Numbered from the stretch's first letter, positions 23,489 through 36,287 are shown. The stretch is 64,000 nt of DNA from Pagrus major (GCF_040436345.1 NC_133225.1:21742040-21806039), one strand, 5' to 3'. Translations and numbers: made by a program. Notes: generated by a model not told the origin, from the sequence alone.

Positions 23489-24689
23489 AGCCTAATAGGT
23501 ACTTGTACTTTATTACATTTACACTTTACTCAGCTATTTTTCATGATTTTTATTTTTTAATATCTACTAATATTTTTATAGTAGTGTCTGTGTAAATAAT
23601 GTTATCAATCAATCAATCAATACACCTGATCACTTTTATTGCTATGTTTATACCGTTTTGCTTTATTTTATTATCTTTGCACAACTACGACGTTGTGCCT
23701 CACTTACAAACATGAATAGATAGTATGTACACCCTGCCCTGCTGTCTATATTTTTATCCTGCGTACTCTGTCTTTGTTTTTATTTGTTTAATATTGTATT
23801 ATTATTGTTGTTGTACCCCCACAGTGCGGGGGTACATCTGCACGAGCTACACAATGACGTGTGCAGAGTGATACACCTTTGCCAACATGTCGGTTCTTTA
23901 TAGAGAAAAATGTCTTATCTTATTCCAAGAGATAAGAGATGACTCATGTCAAGCTAGATATTGATGAAAAATGAAACCTAAGTCACTGTTTATTACACAC
24001 TGTTCAGTTAAAACATGTTCTGATTAATGAATAACATGAAAGTCGATGTGTGATGCTGAACCACTGAGACAAAGAGGTAAATATTCAGTTCTACTCTTCT
24101 CTGGCTTTCTGCTGGGTCATCAGTCATACTTCATACAGAGTGCAAATTTTGTTTTCACTGCAGTGCCCAGTGGAAACTCTTGTTTTTCCACATTTCACAA
24201 GAGGACAAAAATACGTGCTTATCTGCTATTAATCTGAAGACAAAAGTAGAACTTGAGCCACATTTTGGCTGACGAACTGACACTGTAGACAAAAGAGGAA
24301 ACATGTATGTCTAACCAGACAATTAACATCAGACGTGGGTTATATGTTGCAGCACACTTGAAAAAAATGACCACAGAGGCTTTCAATTGTTTCTTAGTTG
24401 AAATATTATTTGCTTTCCTCCTGTTGAATTTACATTTTGCATTTACTCCTGATGAGCTAGTTCTGACTAAACAACCCCAACTATGGTGTAGATCAGTGGT
24501 GCGCTAACTGTTTCCAATGGAGGACCAAGACGGAAAATGAATAGTTGACCACAGGCCAAAAGGAAACACCTATTGTATTATATTTAATTGAACTGTTAAG
24601 ACACATAATGGTACTCGGATCCCAAGTTTCCTTTTTCGCTTAACGTCTGGAGGACCAAATAAAATCTAATTCTGTCTTTATGAGGTTGT
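22397..24689. other. Gene-poor interval
   Basis: No supported exons. It contains the tetranucleotide array listed separately and some short A/T-rich repeats. Open frames here are short or are produced by the microsatellite. Confidence 0.5.
23392..23488. repeat. (TATC)n microsatellite with CCAT prelude
   Basis: About 19 uninterrupted ATCT units preceded by four CATC/CAGC-type units. Read as codons it gives IYLS repeats in two frames, which are not real proteins. Confidence 0.95.
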
Positions 24690-25030
24690 GCCTGTGTCTG
24701 TTTGTTTGTTAGTTGGTTGGTCTTTCAGCAGAATTACACAAAAACTACAAAATGGATTTCCATAAAACTTGGATGGGGGATGTGTCTCAGTCCAGAACAA
24801 CCCCCATTAACTTTTGGTGTGGATCTGGATTGAGGGACAGATCCAGGAACTTTTTCTCACTTTCTCTAACACTTCGAGACATGGGGGTTTTCAACATTTT
24901 TGTAAATTTCTCAGGGAACGATGCATGGATCTTGATAAAAAAAAAAAATCTGCCATATTTATATCGCTGGTATCTATGAGTGAGTACAATTTGATGTGGA
25001 TCCAAATAAAAATCCAGATCTAGCAGATTT
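24690..25030 (+). repeat. Interspersed repeat with conserved GGATTTC-ATAAAACTTGG core
   Basis: Includes AAAATGGATTTCCATAAAAC and TTTTGGTGTGGATCTGGATT, strings I recognise from a short interspersed repeat found widely in animal genomes. It is non-coding and its class is not certain. Confidence 0.55.
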
Positions 25031-25209
25031 CAATATCTTTTATTCGATAAAAAAAAGATGGATTTTATCACCTCACCAAACACGTGCATACACACTTTAA
25101 ATTCAAATTTGAAATAAAAGTGAAAAAGAGGAGAGTTCACACATGAGCAAAAACATGACTGTAATAAGATGAAGACAAAGGATGTAGTGGGAGACTACTT
25201 TTCTTATCT

Positions 25210-25600
25210 TTCCAATTAATGCACTATCTGACTCTGAAAATCCGCTCAAGGTTGAAGTCCAAAAAATCAAAGGCAAAGCAGCAGGTCCTCAGTCCAAAAG
25301 GTGTTTATTCCCAAAAACAGAAAATATACATCCGTGAGCTACCCCGGGGCAACTGAGATCTCTCGCCGATTCTCCCCATTTTATACCCGTGGTCCAGGGT
25401 CCCCACGCCCCTATGGACCATCCTTTTACCTTTATGATCATCCTGGGTTTGTCACTTATTATTCTCATTCTTGGATGTGCTCTTAAGAACCTACAAATGT
25501 CTCACTCAGGCCCCTTCTGTGGCCTTGGGTGAACTGTGGCAGCACCTGTTGCTCATTTAAAATGGTGCATCAAACATTGGTCTTTTATCAGCCTCAAGCT
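25210..25600 (-). mobile_element. Probable solo LTR
   Basis: On the minus strand there is a TATA box (GGGTATAAAATGGGGAGAAT at ~25385). About 70 bases later comes GGGAATAAACACCTTTTGGA, a polyadenylation signal. A U5-like tail follows. This TATA-then-AATAAA spacing is typical of a retroelement LTR. No gag, pol or env sequence is adjacent, so it would be a solo LTR. The borders are estimated. Confidence 0.5.
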
Positions 25601-25947
25601 CAATTAGAGCACAGTTGGGACTGCAAGGGATATTCCAAAATCTAATCACATGTCATGATCATGACCCAGTTTCTCATCTGCCACTACAAGGACAGTTGGA
25701 GGATGGCTCCCAAAGGAGCACTGAAGCTGTTCTTAAGTGTCATAATGGCTCAGACACTTTTATATGTTTTAATCTATTCTTTTGTTTGCACCATTTCTCT
25801 ATTAATGTCATGGGTAGGCTGAAGCTATATTTCATTTTGCAGTCCTTTGAGTGATGTGAGTTGATTCAGTGTCGGTTGGGTCAGAAGTCTTCAAGCTGAA
25901 ATGAAAACATGATGTGAGAAGGAAGTGAACTTACTAGACCTAACCTT

Positions 25948-26110
25948 TAAGGCTACAATCACCCAAAAATGAATATTCAGCCATTATTTATTCACCCACA
26001 TACCCATGGAAAGTCGGGGCCCACAAAACATTTCTGGAGCTTCACAGCAAAACAGTGTTGCAGTATTCTCCTAAACAACTAAGGTTTATAAAGTTTCCGC
26101 AAACTCAACA
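25948..26110 (+). repeat. Interspersed fish repeat fragment
   Basis: Contains AAAATGAATATTCAGCCATT and ACAAAACATTTCTGGAGCTT, the recognisable start of an abundant teleost repeat (CACCCAAAAATGAA type). Truncated on the right. Confidence 0.6.
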
Positions 26111-27160
26111 ACCCACAAAACTCAGATTTTTTAAGGGAGTCTGGGGCTGATTTGGAGCCGCCTCAAATTCGCCAGGACCGAGATTGCATTAAAAATAGCA
26201 GGTGTAGATGCAAAGGCAAGATCAGATCACAGGGAGAAGCTACATAGCTAGCTAAGCTAACAGGATGCTGGTTGTAGCTTTATTCTCAATGCAAAGATAT
26301 GAGAGTGGTATTGATGTTCTCACCTCACCCTCTGCTGGAATGCAAAAAAGCATATTTCTCAAACTGTCAGCATTTTACACTTAAATAATAGTGTAACGAT
26401 TTGGAATAAATAAAAATTGTCGCGTCTCCAAATGTCATCGATCCGACCTTTCAGTTTAGGCACTTTAAAGCAACATCCAGTGAGCAGTCAGGCACATAAT
26501 GCACAATTCAGGTCACAGGAAATGGTATTAAAATGTTTCATAGTTTGCAGAGGAAGCCTCAAGCAGGGTGTTTCCTCCCACAGTGTGACAAATTAGTCAT
26601 CAGATGGCAGGGGATGATGTCCAGTGTTCAGATTTAATTCATCTTAATGTAGAAACATGACAACATATTCAAACAGAGCAATTATAACAGGGCAGGTGAG
26701 GTAAGCTAACTCAAATATATTATAAAAACAATTCAATGCAAAAGGAAGAAGTGTTAACGAAGCAAAAAGGGCTGTTTCTCAACACCGTGTGACAAACTCA
26801 AGTTTTTCTTTCAACCAAAATGTCTTTTTAATGTCAAGCTGTTTCCACATGTTGACTGACTTTTCGGGGGCTTTACACAACAACAGGCGTTTTTACAGGT
26901 CATGCAATTCATCTGCTTCAATTAGAAAGTTACCACATAACATCCATGACAGTATTGATAGTAAACAGGCATGTGTGTTTATATATTCAAACATTCACTT
27001 AGGTGGAGCATTTCTATCCATTTACAGGCACTAATCGTTTAAGACTGACAAGTATTAAGTTCAAGTTGAGTTTTTTCCTGACATCAGCATCAGTTCCTTT
27101 CGTCTGTGGTTTAACCGTCTGTTTGACGAGAAGTCAAAGTGAGTTATGGTGGTGGTCACT
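26111..27160. other. Intergenic / possible distal 3' flank of kcnv2
   Basis: No supported exons. AT-rich DNA without clear repeats that I can name. Confidence 0.45.
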
Positions 27161-27668
27161 GCAAAGGAGTGATGGTTACAGTTTCTGTGCAAAGAAACCC
27201 TCCACTTCCTCTTCCTGTCTCCTTTCTATCCCACATCCTCCTCGTACTTTTATTTGATGTGTGAAGCGAACACATTGATGTGCATGAAGACTCAGTGTAA
27301 AGTTTACCATGTATCATATTCACGCTGAAGACAAAGGGGTGATGGTAACAGTATCTGTGCAAATAAACACTCAACTCTCTCTTCCTGTCTCCTTTCTATC
27401 TCACATCCTTCTGCTTTTATTTGATGTGTGAAGCGAACACATTGATGTGCATGAAGATTCAGAGTAAAGTTTACCGAGCAGCTTATTCACGCTGAAGACA
27501 AAGGAGTGATGGTAACAGTATCTGTGCAAAGATACCCTCCACTTCCTCATCCTGTCTCCTTTCTATCCCACATCCTCCTCTTACGGTTATTTAATGTGTG
27601 AAGAAAACACATTGTCATGCACGAAGACTCAGTGTAAAGCTTACCAAGCAGCATGTTCACACTGAAGA
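27161..27668. repeat. Triplicated ~170 bp unit downstream of kcnv2
   Basis: Three units start near 27161, 27332 and 27498, each with AAAGG(A/G)GTGATGGT(T/A)ACAG and a CTTCCTGTCTCCTTTCTATC block. Period ~167-171 bp. On the minus (gene) strand the first two units carry AATAAA (at 27249-27254 and 27416-27421). The unit nearest the stop codon has a changed hexamer (AATAAC). Confidence 0.9.
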
Positions 27669-27694
27669 CAACCCACACATTATCACAAGTCATT

Positions 27695-30427
27695 TTAAGA
27701 TTCATTTAAGTGTGGGCACTCACAGTGGCTGCCGCTCTCTGTATTATTGTCTTCCTCCGAGGGATGAAAACATATGTCCAATTTGCGCCGGAGGCGCTTG
27801 TTTAGCAGAAAGCGCCGCTTCAATAAGATGGTGTTGTACTCCTGGGCTTTTAGCTTGGAGTAGTAATCAGAGAACTTGTTAAAGAGGAAAGAGATCGGCA
27901 TGCCGTTAAGGATGATTCCAAATGAGATGCAGCCGAAGGCCACAATGCGACCCAGTATAGTGACAGGAACCACATCCCCGTAGCCCACAGTAGAGATGCT
28001 GACCTAAGAGAGGGAAGTCAACAGTTCCATATTATTCAGTGTGTTATCAGTGTGTCTTTACAATGATTACAAGGATAAGCTTAAGTAAATGGAAGGATTT
28101 TATCAACTATTTAGTGGGAGAAGCAAATTAAGTTTACTTCCATTGTTTGTTTTTTTTTGGGGGGGTGTTTGTTTGTTGATTCTGGCGACCCCTGTGGACA
28201 AAAGCAGTATGAGCACAACCGCCTGTTTTCATAATGATCTCAATCTGGCTAGTGCATTCTTACAACAACGTTAGCTTACATGTATCTACAGCTAAAAGTT
28301 TCAGTTGCTCGGTAATAGTAATTTTGTTGAGAAAGCTAAAATCATCAACATTCCCTAGTAATGTTAGCGGGGAATCGACCTGATGACAGGCATTAAGGAT
28401 AACTAACTAATCTCCATGCTCATGATCTTGTTTGTTTATGTAGGTCATATTGAGGCATTGGTATCAGCAAAGCATTTACAAAGGACAACAGCTGTCTATG
28501 TGAAATATTCAAAATGAGAACTTTCTGAGACCAGGTTCTAAACAACTAAGCTGCCACTGTCCTCTTAACCCACCAAATCCATATTCAGAGAGTAACAGAG
28601 AACATGCATGTCTGTCCTCAGGTTGTTCACAACATGCCCACCAAAGCCACACACAGCAGATAAAGCAGTCTCATGCAGCCCAAGTTTCAAATGGGCTACT
28701 CGTGGTTTTATTTTTCGTTGTCGTTGTGGCAGGTGATTCATTAGCTTCAAGCTGATTTTGAATCACAATTTTTCAGCAGGATTTACTAGCAAACAGTTAC
28801 ATGTAACGACTTGTAACAAACATGCAAACTGGTCTGGGTTAATAGAAATTTGGGTTCTTTCTCCATCAAACAGCAAGAGAAGTGAGGATATAGACTTCAG
28901 TGATTACATTTTCATGCTCCTGGGACATTCTTAGTTTTGCTAAAAGGAGATATTGTAATTAGTAAAACAAGCTGTTATTGTGTCAGTGTGCTTTCCTCTT
29001 AGTTTCCTTTCCTTGGTGATGGTATTGTTGACCATGTCATATTTGTCTTCTAAAGCAGGTGTATGCAGAGGAAGAAGACAGGTGAGGGGACAGATGTTTG
29101 TGGATTAGGGTAAAACCTGAGGCCAAGACACTGGAGTGAGACATTGACTCATTCAGCCACTGATACTCACCGCAGCCCACCACCAGGCATATGGGATACT
29201 GCTGATAGGAGATCCCTCAGTTTCCCTCTCGGCTGAGTGAAGAAGAGCAGAGAAAGTGAAGATTCCCATGGCAATGAAAAGGAAAATGCACGAGGCCTGC
29301 TGGTAACACTGCCGCAGAGTGAACCCAAACGCTCTCATGCCTGTTGAGTGTCGAGCCAGCTTCAAAATCCGAAAGATCCGCAGCAGCTTGACGACTTTGA
29401 GGACCTGGCTGACCCGAGCCATGTTCCTGAGGTCTTCCTGTGCATTCATGTCCTCAGTGTCACCAAAGACTTCAAAGACTATCTGGACAAAATAAGGCAT
29501 GACTGCCACCATGTCCACAAAATTGAGTCCACTCTTCAAAAACATGTAGATGTTAGGAGTGGTGACAAGGCGAATTAAATATTCAAAGGTGAAGAACACA
29601 ATGGTGATCATCTCCACCCAATCCATGTGGGTTCTGTTGTTAATTCTATACTCCTGAAGCTCCTCCACAGTGTTGAGAGTCATTGCGAGGATGGAGAAGA
29701 GCACAAAAAGGTTGGAGACCACACTGAAAGCCTTTGCTAGAATTGACGAATACGGATTCTCCACAATGTTCCACAGAGTCTTCCGTATATTTCCAAACAT
29801 CATGTCCTTGAAAAGCGCGTTGTCATACTTCGTCTCGATCTCAGCCAACAGCTCTCTCTCCACCTTCAGATTGTCCCTCAGCTCATCGACCTTCTCCTGG
29901 AACACGATCCAGCAGCAGAGCTGCGTGTCCTTTAAGCTCAGGCCCCAGTATGCGATTTCCTCCTCGAAGTTGATGGGGCACATTTCCCGTATGATCGACA
30001 GCACCCCAGTTTTGTAGAAATTGAAGATGTGGTGGAAGAAGGAAGGGTCACGGTCAAAGAAGAACTCATCCTTGCGTACGGAGTAGTCGTCGCACAGCGT
30101 GAGGAGTTTTGTTTTGTCCCTGCAGAGGGCTAATGAGCCTATTCGGGTTTGAGGATATTTTAAGGCACACTGTTTGGGTATATGAAACACTTTACCCCCA
30201 ATATTAACGTTGATGTGTTGCTGTTTCCTGTTGGGTCCGTATCCAGTTTTAGGGCCCTCTGTTTTGGGGTCAGGACTGTCCAAATTCTCCAGAGATCTCC
30301 ATGCTTTGACTGATTTCTCCTGGGAAAATGGGAATGTTTTGTTGTCCTTTACACCTTTTGACAGACAGTTAACAGTTGAGCGGCGGTTTTGCAAACATCT
30401 CTGTATTTCCACATTCTCTAAATCCAT
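27695..30427 (-). CDS. kcnv2: Silent voltage-gated K+ channel subunit, KCNV2/Kv8.2-type
   Basis: Two coding exons, 30427-29171 and 28003-27695, joined in phase 0 (donor GCG/gtgagta, acceptor ctcttag/GTC), give 521 aa against 545 in human KCNV2. Kv8.2 does not form channels alone. It joins Kv2 subunits in the photoreceptor inner-segment membrane and shifts their gating. Domains in order: T1 tetramerisation ~71-180 ([29 protein letters not shown]150 and the CC pair at 171-172), S1 ~229-250, S2 ~269-287, S3 ~300-318, the S4 sensor ~339-359 ([20 protein letters not shown]), S5 ~375-395, selectivity filter TVGYGD at 424-429 and S6 to ~460. S6 has GIILNGMPI instead of the P-x-P hinge of Kv1-Kv4, a mark of silent subunits. 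[16 protein letters not shown] matches KCNV2 closely. The intron splits the pore loop just before the filter. Which teleost duplicate (a or b) cannot be told. Confidence 0.92.
28004..29170 (-). other. kcnv2 intron
   Basis: A 1167 bp intron with GT (minus strand 29170) and AG (28005-28004) ends. No nested gene or clear transposon seen. Confidence 0.8.
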
Positions 30428-31099
30428 AGCAACTGCAGTTTAAAGCGGGAAGCCAATGAAACAGAAGAAAAAGAAAAAAAGCAGGAAACGCTCCAGGAAA
30501 ATGATTCTAGTGACACATGGTATGTTGCTGAACCCTCAGAAAGTGTGTGTCTGGTCCTGCAGGAACTGGTTTCCCGATGAATAGCAGCGCTTCCTGTTTT
30601 TCTGGCTCAGGTCTGGCTGATATTGTAGTCCAGAGAGTCATGGAGAGAGGAAGCGGTACCCCTCTCTAACTGTTATCGTGAAGACAACACATAGGCATTT
30701 GATTCAGCAGACTACAGTGTGAGATGAAGGGCAAGCAGCCGGGTAAGTCACCCCTTTAATCTCATTGGTGCATTTCCAAGTTTCCTTAAGTAGTAGTAAA
30801 TATAGGTGAGGAGGCGGGATTAGAAAACAAAGTTGATTTAAGGATTTTGAAGTGACGAGACAAAGGGCCAACTGTAGTATTTCTCTTGTTCCTCTTTAAT
30901 ATGCCTTTTTTCCCACTCTTGTCTTCTTTCATTTCCTCATAACTCTAAACCTCTTATTTTCAAATTATTCTACATTCATATTTTTAGTCCTAAAAGGGAA
31001 GTGAAACTGCTCAGAGATGCAGAAAACACTTGATAATTGCTTCAAGGTCTGTGGGCATTTGGTTTTCAATCCAAAGGCCAGTGCAGTTCTACAGTGTAA
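30428..31099. other. kcnv2 5' flank
   Basis: Upstream of the ATG at 30427 on the minus strand. I see no clear TATA box or CpG island. The first ~200 bases presumably contain the 5'UTR. Confidence 0.4.
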
Positions 31100-31436
31100 G
31101 GCCTTTTGTAACTCTAGAGGAAGTTGCATGTAATCTGATAAATTGTCTCCAGCGATGTCATTCAGTGTCTAAGTTGCATTGTGGGTAATGTAGGGGCCAG
31201 GTTTTGAAAAGCAGTCCACTCATCTAGCATTGCTCTCCTCAAACACTGTTGGACTCATTATAGACATTTGAATCAAAATTAATACAACAGAACCAGAGAT
31301 ATCTCCCTTTTAATTCCACTTCTTCTTCCTTTTCAAAACTGTGTGCCTACATTACCCACAATGCAATTAGGCCACTAAGTGACATCACTGGAGGCATTTT
31401 ATTTCATGACATGCAGCTTCCTCTGGAGCCGCAAAA
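31100..31436. mobile_element. MITE-like inverted repeat, ~105 bp arms
   Basis: Left arm 31100-31211 and right arm 31328-31436 are inverted copies. GAGGAAGTTGCATGTAATCT pairs with the region of ATGCAGCTTCCTCTGGAG, and GCATTGTGGGTAATGTAGG pairs with CCTACATTACCCACAATGC. The element may extend to the CCCTTTAAG near 31535. A decayed relative may be present at ~46780-47060. Confidence 0.8.
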
Positions 31437-32509
31437 TGCTTTATACTACTATTTTCCGTATTGTATACAGTAGTACTCCCGAAGACCTGTAAACACACTT
31501 AAATGTGTAAAATTTGATGGAGTTACCCTTTAAGTGCCCTAAAACTGGTTCTTATCTGAGGGTGGGTGACCCTTTTTTGTACACATCACATTATTTTACT
31601 GTAAAACTCATTTGCAATGCTAACATATTTCGATATTTAGCTGCCATAATGCCTACGATTTGCACATTTTACTTTTTTTGTGTTTGCATGCTTATATATT
31701 AGCACTAAACACAAGTAGAGCTGAGACTTTGGGGAATGTTGTTAGTTGTGCGGGGTTTTGGTCTTTAACCAAAGTTTTGGGCAAATTACAATTTACATGA
31801 AAAAGTCAGATTCATCCTCTGGGTAACACTGACATCTGTTACAATTTTTTATCACAACCCATCCAATAGTTGTTGAGATATTTCTGTGTGGTGGACCAGC
31901 CAACTGACCGACATTGCCTTTCATATAGCTATGCTGCACATGTAAATCAAGTGGTTGACTCTATTTATCTGATAGGGTTATTTGAGTGCACTTTAGCACC
32001 ATGTGCTGAATGACCAACATAGTTTGCATACCTCTGTCCACAGTGAGAATTGATTATCTTTAAAAATAGAGGGTCAGGCTTAGTTTGATTTACATGAGTA
32101 ATGTATTCATGTTTTTATCTAAAGTTGATTTGTGAAGAAGTATGTAAAAGTTTTGAGTCAGACTTCTCATTGAACCAAATATTTTGTTGGAGCAGGGACA
32201 GATTTGGCCCACATACTGACAAACAGTATGTTTTTTAAGAGATAGACTGAAAACAGACTTGTAATTTTAGTAGTTATATAAAACTACATTAAGTCATCAA
32301 AAGCTTAGACAAAATCCAAACAGACACTATTTATTGATTGTTGATGTCTTTGCATGTCCACAAAAAACAGAAATGCAATTAGAAAATCATCAATAACATT
32401 TTCTATTACAATCATGGGAAATATTTCTTCCTAAAATCAATGTAAATGGCAACTTAAAACAGCAAAACAGCTGTCTTAAACCATAAAATAAAAAGCTACG
32501 ACCTAAAAC
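31437..32509. other. Intergenic DNA with old repeats
   Basis: 31840-31915 contains CCCATCCAATAGTTGTTGAGATATTTC-like sequence, an abundant decayed fish repeat. No coding exons seen. Confidence 0.5.
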
Positions 32510-32826
32510 TTAAAGGTGCACTATGTAGTTCTGAAAGATCTTTATTGACTGACTTTTTATGCCTTAATAAACTGAATAAACAAACTGACCTTAAAGGACG
32601 ACACAATTTCATACTGTTTTACTTTGTTTATATTTGGCGGACCCTGCCACCTTTCTAGCTTCAAACAGTGTTCTGGGGACCTTATTTTCCTCTGAGAACA
32701 GCTTGTTTATCAGTTATGGAAAATATAAATATTTCTGAGTTTGTATTATTACCTCATTAATATTGTAAATATTAAAATTCTGAGTTTGAATTTCTTCTCG
32801 AAAAAACAACATAGTGCCCCTTTAAT
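32510..32826. mobile_element. MITE with TTAA-AGGTGCACTATGTAG ends
   Basis: The left end (aaaggtgcactatgtagttc) and right end (acatagtgcccctttaa) are inverted repeats flanked by TTAA-like sequence. The interior (GGCGGACCCTGCCACCTTTC, CAGCTTGTTTATCAGTTATG) is a known teleost non-autonomous DNA element. Confidence 0.8.
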
Positions 32827-33612
32827 GAGACAAACGCATCAAGGTTTTAAAATAGGCCAAAACAAGAGAGACAGCACCCAGTTTACAGAATGATTTAAAG
32901 TCACAAAGATTTTGCAGTTGTAAGTCTAAGCACAGAAGGAGCAGTGTACAAAGCTCCTGGGAATGAAGAGCATCTATACTTTAAACAAATAAATTAGCCA
33001 AAGGTTTAATATTTCTAAGTGCTCCTTAAAATGTGAATTCTTAGATACAGTCTCTTCATATAGTTTTGTGGTTCCTGGAAAGCAAAACAGTTGCCTCTCT
33101 GCCATTGTTAACAAAGGTCAGAAATAATCTGAATTCTCTCAGCGTAATTGAGTGTGATCTTTCCACGCCAACCGACTTGAGCGGCCACACGACTGCTCAG
33201 CAGATTACACCTTCCTGGAACAGACGGACCAGCTGTATTTAATGAGAACCTAGAGACACATACCATAGAAAGCAAACACTGAAACTAATCAGCTGATCAA
33301 GATGACCAATAACAAAGCTAATGAAGGTGTTGTAAACCTAGGAAAGATAAGACCTCTGACCTGATGAGACACATATCAAACATGCGCCAAACTTAAAGGG
33401 CACTCATGTTCCAGTAAGGAATAGATGTTCTTGAGACTCTTAAATTGGACTTTTTACGATCTACAAACTTGACTTGAATCTCAAGGATATAAAAAGGATG
33501 CTGTAAAGCTACGTGATATATTTCCCAACTGTAGTTTTATTGTGTGGATGATGATGATAAAGCTGCTCCAGGAAACATAAAATTAATGGGTTTGACGTCA
33601 GATTCTTCTATC

Positions 33613-34000
33613 CAGGATCTGCAGGCGGAAAATGTCAAGATGAGACGCGAACATGAAATTCAATTTGTTGTCAACATGACAACAAATTGAATTCCTGTAA
33701 TGATGAAGGCCTTACTCATTATCTACACTGTTGGTCATCATCTTCATTCCTCTTTTTCATTTATACTACAAGAGGTACCAGCTGGTATAAAAACAGTTTA
33801 TTTTGTTTTTGTTCAGTTGTTGAGCATTAAGAAGTGACAACAATCAGATTTCAGCTCTTCTATGTACTAAAAGTACATGTGTTTTGGTAAATTCACAGAT
33901 TTTAAGCAACAAATGCTGTTTAAATTGGACAAAAAGTTCCTTATCAGCTATTGTTTTTGGTTTCTGGAAGCAATGAGTGCTCTGAGAAAGAAAGTGACAC
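33613..34000 (+). repeat. Dispersed ~380 bp repeat, copy B, with perfect hairpin
   Basis: Homologous to 19511-19880 over most of its length. It differs by containing a perfect 16-bp inverted repeat (AATTCAATTTGTTGTC at 33657-33672 and its complement at 33678-33693) with a 5-base loop. Copy A has only one of the arms. Confidence 0.8.
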
Positions 34001-34261
34001 GGACATGATCAGGGAGTGGAGGCAGCTTGCAAAAAAATGAGTCATGGTCAGATGAGAAAAGGCTACAATCAAGGTTCAGGGTGTGATGATGAGACTAATT
34101 GTAACAGAGAGAAAAAACATTTCACAACAACAATCAAAACATTAATTCAATCCCAAACTCTAAAGGGAGATAAAACATACACATAATTACCTTTTGTTCA
34201 AATTTGCAAACCAAACTTATGGTCCACTCAAGTTACTGCCTGATTGAGATGAAACTGTGTC

Positions 34262-34575
34262 CAGTCAAGTCAAATATATTTCTACAGCACGTTTAAAACA
34301 ACATGAGCTGACCAAAGTGCTTTACAAACAAACAAAAGAAAATAAGGTCAACAGAACAGACACTAGAAGATCATGCATAAGTTCAAGATAAAATCCCTGT
34401 AAAGACTAGTAAAAGCAGCTATTATGAAAGTGCATTAAGTAGCAGCCAGGTAAGAGAGGTCTTGAGCTGTGCTGTGGTACATCTGATGTGTTGGGGTCGT
34501 TTGTTCCACAGGTCGGGGCCCGCAACAGAGAAATACTATAGAGGAACTCTAAAACTGACAGGCATGTGAACAGAA
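34262..34575 (+). repeat. Interspersed fish repeat
   Basis: Contains CAAAGTGCTTTACAAACAAA, CATCTGATGTGTTGGGGTCG and TTGTTCCACAGGTCGGGG. These are recognisable parts of an abundant teleost repeat resembling a LINE 3' region. It continues after 34600 into another decayed repeat (TCTAGCGCCACCAAGAGG). Confidence 0.6.
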
Positions 34576-35812
34576 ACACATGCTGCCAACGTGACAAAGT
34601 GTACTGACTGATGTTTTCCTCACTTTTCCTCTAGCGCCACCAAGAGGTTGACACTGCAAGTTTTACTGGAATTACGCCATAAACTTCTGTATGAAAATCC
34701 ACGGCGGCCGGAGGAAGAATCCTAAAAACCTTGGTGACCCCCTGACTTCTTGTAGTGCCATCAGCAGATCAAAGTTTACACAGACCCTGTGAACTGAGTG
34801 AATGTATCCCTCTTTTGGAAAGCGTTTTGCTCCTTATCGCCAAAGATTTTGGATTGTGAAGTGCCATGTGCTGCCACTGTATTGCTCCTGAATGGCTCGC
34901 CTTTGCTAAATACATCACAACGTTAAAAATGTGTGTTATTAGGTGGCTGAAAAGCAGCAACAACAATCCATTTGTTACTTCATTTCATCATAACTTCTCC
35001 ACACTCTTTTGAGACCTGAGACTTAACTCCTTTTAATTTTTTTTTACTCAAATCCACTTTGTTATACTGTTTGGAAAAGCTTAATGAAAAAAACTATGAA
35101 ATCTGAAAGCTTTATTGTCTGCCAGTATCAGCAGGAAAGGCAAACAGTAACTCGCTGAGAAAAAGGAAGCAGCGGCATGTGTTACTGTTGCACCACAGAG
35201 AGCCGGTCTGTAATTTCCTGTGTAAACTGACTGAAAATGCAGGTGTATAGATGATTTTTAACACAAATTATAGGTTGTAAAATATTTATAAGTATAGATA
35301 AGGGTCTGGTGGTGAATTATTTGAGGATTACTTTAAGAAGTCAAAGAGTACGGATAAACTTTTACTTAATGAAACTTTAAAGGTCAAGAGAGCCGCAGCT
35401 GTGGTTGATGTCCCAACACAGGATACACCAAGTGCTGCGGCCTGTCAACTTCTTGTTCTCTCTGACAGCAGAAAGAACAGAGAACAGAGGATGATGATTC
35501 ATTAGTTTCACGACGGCTTGCTTCACTTATCAAAACCGCTCACATTGACTCATCTAAGACAATCCTCTAGAGAAGAAAAGAAAACGATAAAGACCCGGAT
35601 TGTTTTCCTGTTCTGAGACTCATGACGTACAAAGTTTGCTTTGAGATATGTACTTTTCAGATCATACTCAGGTAATTGATGTTTACACGGTGGTTAATCA
35701 ACCATAGACTTCTGTCAGTGTGACGCACTGCGATTTTATAGTCTCACAGGCAGAGAGGAGAGGATATAACAGTGAAAACTGGACACATGGAGGAAAGAAA
35801 AACATAAAATAC

Positions 35813-35818
35813 TTTATT
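35813..35818 (-). terminator. Possible polyadenylation signal (AATAAA)
   Basis: TTTATT on the plus strand, AATAAA on the gene strand. It lies downstream of the proposed last exon of the LDLR-like gene. Other hexamers exist, so use is unproven. Confidence 0.3.
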
Positions 35819-36287
35819 TGATTCATTTACAGCATCCAACAGTTTCATCCATGGTGCAAATACAGTACGACAACGACTGTAATTCTGCCCAAAATATAAA
35901 TAAAACCCATCCTTAAAAATAAATACCAACCACACGACCCAGCAGTTTGAGCACACTTACAGAATTTTCTCTCAATTGATACTGATGGATTTTTAAATCA
36001 CTCCAGATTTAAACATTTCTTTGAGACAAAAATAACACAAAAAGACTAAATTCAAACAAGGCAGGTCCATCAACTAAACATTCAGTCCGAGTGTAACCAA
36101 ACCTCCATGAGACATTTAGCAAAACAAAACAAATAAATCTTTGTTTCCAGTGTAGCACCAGTGATCAGAAGGCATCAAAACTGCAATTAAAGAAATCGTG
36201 ACACTAACTACAGTATTAATGCTATTGGGAAAGCTTGGCTTAATTTTTCAAGTTTTTCTTCAAGCATTCGTACCCACAGATCTCTGT

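Noticed and set aside
23269-23595. Open frame with IYLS repeats
   Set aside because: It is a translation of the (TATC)n microsatellite.
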